Below are positions 30,334-32,333 of a DNA stretch of 32,333 nt, in pieces; position 1 is the stretch's first letter, and every line of letters begins with the position of its first letter. Source of the DNA: Microcaldota archaeon (GTDB lineage: Archaea > B1Sed10-29 > WALL01 > WAMD01); NCBI GenBank assembly GCA_027077895.1, contig JALWQZ010000002.1, forward strand, positions 1-32,333, in the 5' to 3' direction. Position numbers and translations under genes: made by a program. The notes beneath the pieces were generated by a model. The model searched no databases. It was not told where the DNA came from and was given only the letters and a program-made list of their open reading frames with translations.

Positions 30334-32333
30334 ATGAATTGGGAGGTATACCTGGCAATAATATCCAGTGCGCTAGCCATACTATATGCTGGATATGTTG
30401 CATACAAGATTTCCAAAATAAAAGTAAAGAAGGCACAAGTTGAAGAAATACACAAGGCAATAAAAGACGGTGCTAGGGCGTATCTTAAAAGTGAGTACAC
30501 AGTTATTGCAGTGTTTATAGTATCAATGGCAGTAATATTGGGTCTAGCCGTCAGTTGGTGGAGTGCTCTAGCCTTCGTTATAGGTGCAACACTCTCTGCA
30601 AGCGCAGGGTATTTCGGGATGGAAATTGCAACCACAGCAAATGCAAGAACAGCAGAAGCAGCAGAAAAGAGTTTGAACTCTGCACTGAGGACGGCGTTCT
30701 CTGCCGGCTCAGTTATGGGGATGACAGTCGTCGGTCTTGGCCTACTAGGACTTTCTCTAGTGCTCTTGTTGTTAACAGGGGAGGTTGGGCTAAAGCAAGC
30801 AACGGATCTCATAATAGGATTCGGGTTTGGTGCTAGTTCAATTGCCCTGTTTGCTAGAGTTGGTGGTGGCATATATACAAAAGGTGCAGACGTTGGTGCA
30901 GACCTAGTTGGGAAGATAGAGGCAGGGATACCAGAGGATGATCCAAGAAACCCGGCAGCAATAGCAGATAATGTCGGCGACAATGTAGGAGACGTAGCAG
31001 GTATGGGTGCAGACCTATTTGAATCATACGTTGGAAGCCTTATAGCAGCCATGGCACTAGGGTTCGTTGTCCTAGGTGTAAAGGGGGTTATGATACCTCT
31101 AGGCGTCGCAGGATTGGGGATCCTATCGTCACTGGCAGGAACGTACTTCGTTAGGACCAAAGAAGAGATAAAGATGTCTAACCTTCTGTGGGCTCTGAGG
31201 AAAGGAACAATATCTGCGGCGATCCTGTTGGTGATTTTGACGTTCATATACCTAGTGTACGGTATACCCGGAGGATTGGACATATTCCTAGCAATAGCCT
31301 CAGGTCTAGTGGCAGGGATAATCATAGGGTACACAACAGAGTATTATACAAGTGAAGATTATCCAGACACCAAATTCATAGCAGAGTCAAGCCAAACAGG
31401 AGCAGCGACAAACATAATTGCAGGTATATCTGTGGGAATGAAATCAACCACGATACCTGTTCTCACAATAGCAGGAGCAATACTCGCAGCCTATTACTTC
31501 GCAGGCTTATACGGGATAGCAATTGCAGCAGTTGGGATGCTGTCAACTCTTGGGATAACCTTGTCGACGGACGCTTATGGGCCTGTAGCAGACAACGCTG
31601 GAGGAATAGCAGAGATGGCAGGTCTCTCAAAACAGACAAGAAAAAGGACAGACGCCCTAGACTCTCTAGGAAACACAACTGCCGCAGTTGGCAAGGGGTT
31701 CGCAATAGGATCTGCGGCATTGACTGCGCTGTCTCTAATATCTGCTTATGTAGAAGCAGCAAAGATACATCCAAGCCAACTATCCATAGCCAACCCGCTC
31801 GTTCTAGTGGGTATATTCATAGGCGCAGGACTTCCATTCCTATTCTCAGCGATGACAATGAGAGCAGTTGGTAGAACAGCAGAGAAGATGGTAGAGGAGG
31901 TAAGAAGGCAGTTCAAAAGCATAAAGGGTATACTAGAAGGAAAGGCAAGGCCAGATTACACAAAATGTGTCGAGATATCAACAAGGCATGCGCTAAAAGA
32001 GATGGTCGCCCCAGGTGTTCTAGCCATAGTGACTCCGTTGCTAGTTGGGTTCGTACTAGGGCCCCTCGCTCTAGGTGGACTTCTAGTTGGAGCAACAGCG
32101 ACCGGGTTCGTCCTAGCGGTGTTCATGGCAAACGCAGGGGGTGCATGGGATAACGCAAAGAAGTACATAGAGTCAGGGCATCTAGGTGGGAAGGGAAGTG
32201 ATACACAAAGAGCGGCAATAGTAGGAGACACAGTAGGAGATCCATTCAAGGACACAAGCGGACCAAGTTTGAACATTCTAATAAAACTAATGAGTATGGT
32301 GTCCCTAGTATTTGCCCCACTAATAATTGCCAT
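30334..32333 (+). CDS. hppA: membrane-bound proton/sodium-pumping pyrophosphatase, K+-type, 3' end outside the window
   Basis: 666 codons are visible from the ATG at 30334, which follows a full AGGAGGTGG site; the frame is open at the right edge. It is a multi-helix membrane protein with the substrate loop GGGIYTKGADVGADLVGKIEAGIPEDDPRNPAAIADNVGDNVGD (about 175-220) and GADLFESY. The K+-dependence motif GNTTAA is at residues 446-451 (Ala450 rather than Lys), and the second DNAGG and GDTVGDPFKDTSGPSLN loops follow near the end. It hydrolyses PPi to pump H+ or Na+; I cannot decide the ion from this text. PPi is made by tRNA charging and biosynthesis, so it recovers energy from those reactions. 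The opposite strand holds a long open frame that is only a shadow of this gene. Confidence 0.96.
   Translation, partial: MNWEVYLAIISSALAILYAGYVAYKISKIKVKKAQVEEIHKAIKDGARAYLKSEYTVIAVFIVSMAVILGLAVSWWSALAFVIGATLSASAGYFGMEIATTANARTAEAAEKSLNSALRTAFSAGSVMGMTVVGLGLLGLSLVLLLLTGEVGLKQATDLIIGFGFGASSIALFARVGGGIYTKGADVGADLVGKIEAGIPEDDPRNPAAIADNVGDNVGDVAGMGADLFESYVGSLIAAMALGFVVLGVKGVMIPLGVAGLGILSSLAGTYFVRTKEEIKMSNLLWALRKGTISAAILLVILTFIYLVYGIPGGLDIFLAIASGLVAGIIIGYTTEYYTSEDYPDTKFIAESSQTGAATNIIAGISVGMKSTTIPVLTIAGAILAAYYFAGLYGIAIAAVGMLSTLGITLSTDAYGPVADNAGGIAEMAGLSKQTRKRTDALDSLGNTTAAVGKGFAIGSAALTALSLISAYVEAAKIHPSQLSIANPLVLVGIFIGAGLPFLFSAMTMRAVGRTAEKMVEEVRRQFKSIKGILEGKARPDYTKCVEISTRHALKEMVAPGVLAIVTPLLVGFVLGPLALGGLLVGATATGFVLAVFMANAGGAWDNAKKYIESGHLGGKGSDTQRAAIVGDTVGDPFKDTSGPSLNILIKLMSMVSLVFAPLIIA

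Noticed and set aside
30267..31334. Long minus-strand open frame of about 355 codons
   Set aside because: It lies opposite the pyrophosphatase gene, whose motifs are unmistakable; the Pro/Ser/Ala-rich translation is the antisense shadow.
31956..32333. Minus-strand open frame at the right edge
   Set aside because: Also antisense to the pyrophosphatase; no motif and low-complexity composition.
1..32333. CRISPR array, insertion sequence, rRNA genes or replication origin repeats
   Set aside because: I saw no spaced direct repeats, transposase motifs, rRNA sequence or ORB-like repeats; the region is compact housekeeping DNA.

Overview
The window is a gene-dense archaeal chromosome segment. The evidence is a long ribosomal-protein cluster in archaeal order with archaeal-only members (S4e, L14e, L19e, L32e), SUI1/aIF1, the RNase P protein Rnp1, SecY with an EMC3-type partner, Cbf5 and Kae1. 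It also has a tRNA-Tyr with a bulge-helix-bulge intron, TATA-box promoters and a type III-like RuBisCO. Arg is mostly AGA/AGG, Ile mostly ATA, and Leu often CTA. A DPANN or other uncultivated lineage is my best guess, but that is inference; placement needs a ribosomal-protein tree.

Layout. Positions 1-2801 hold the C-terminal part of a large, sequon-rich secreted surface protein. An OB-fold ssDNA-binding protein follows on the minus strand (2821-3198); it is the only minus-strand gene I support. From 3366 to 5587, tRNA-Thr and intron-containing tRNA-Tyr alternate with a DJ-1/PfpI lipoprotein, a methyltransferase with an apparent frameshift near its 5' end, and a PAP2-type membrane phosphatase with a changed active-site motif. 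From 5619 to 10776 a probable operon encodes an MscS channel, a P3A proton-pump ATPase and a RuBisCO large subunit. tRNA-Asp follows. Positions 10893-11146 contain no protein gene but two TATA boxes, a candidate pseudoknotted small RNA and a hairpin-rich leader.

From 11147 to 25605 runs one co-directional cluster: L3-L4-L23-L2-S19-L22-S3-L29-SUI1-Rnp1-S17-L14-L24-S4e-L5-S14-S8-L6-L32e-L19e-L18-S5-L30-L15-SecY-EMC3-L14e-Cbf5. Gaps are tiny or negative, and most internal genes carry a GGTGAT-type ribosome-binding site. adk, L34e and cmk, common in the last part of this cluster in other archaea, are absent here.

From 25635 onward come a HEAT-like helical protein, an NPPY methyltransferase, tRNA-Ser, an unrecognised helical protein, Kae1, an unrecognised 422-425 residue protein and a membrane pyrophosphatase cut by the window edge.

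Themes. Translation and RNA modification dominate (ribosome, RNase P, Cbf5, Kae1, two methyltransferases, four tRNAs). Membrane energetics and turgor form a second theme (P3A ATPase, K+-type pyrophosphatase, MscS). Several transcription units start with leaderless genes whose TATA box overlaps the upstream stop codon or the T-run after a tRNA, whereas operon-internal genes use Shine-Dalgarno sites.
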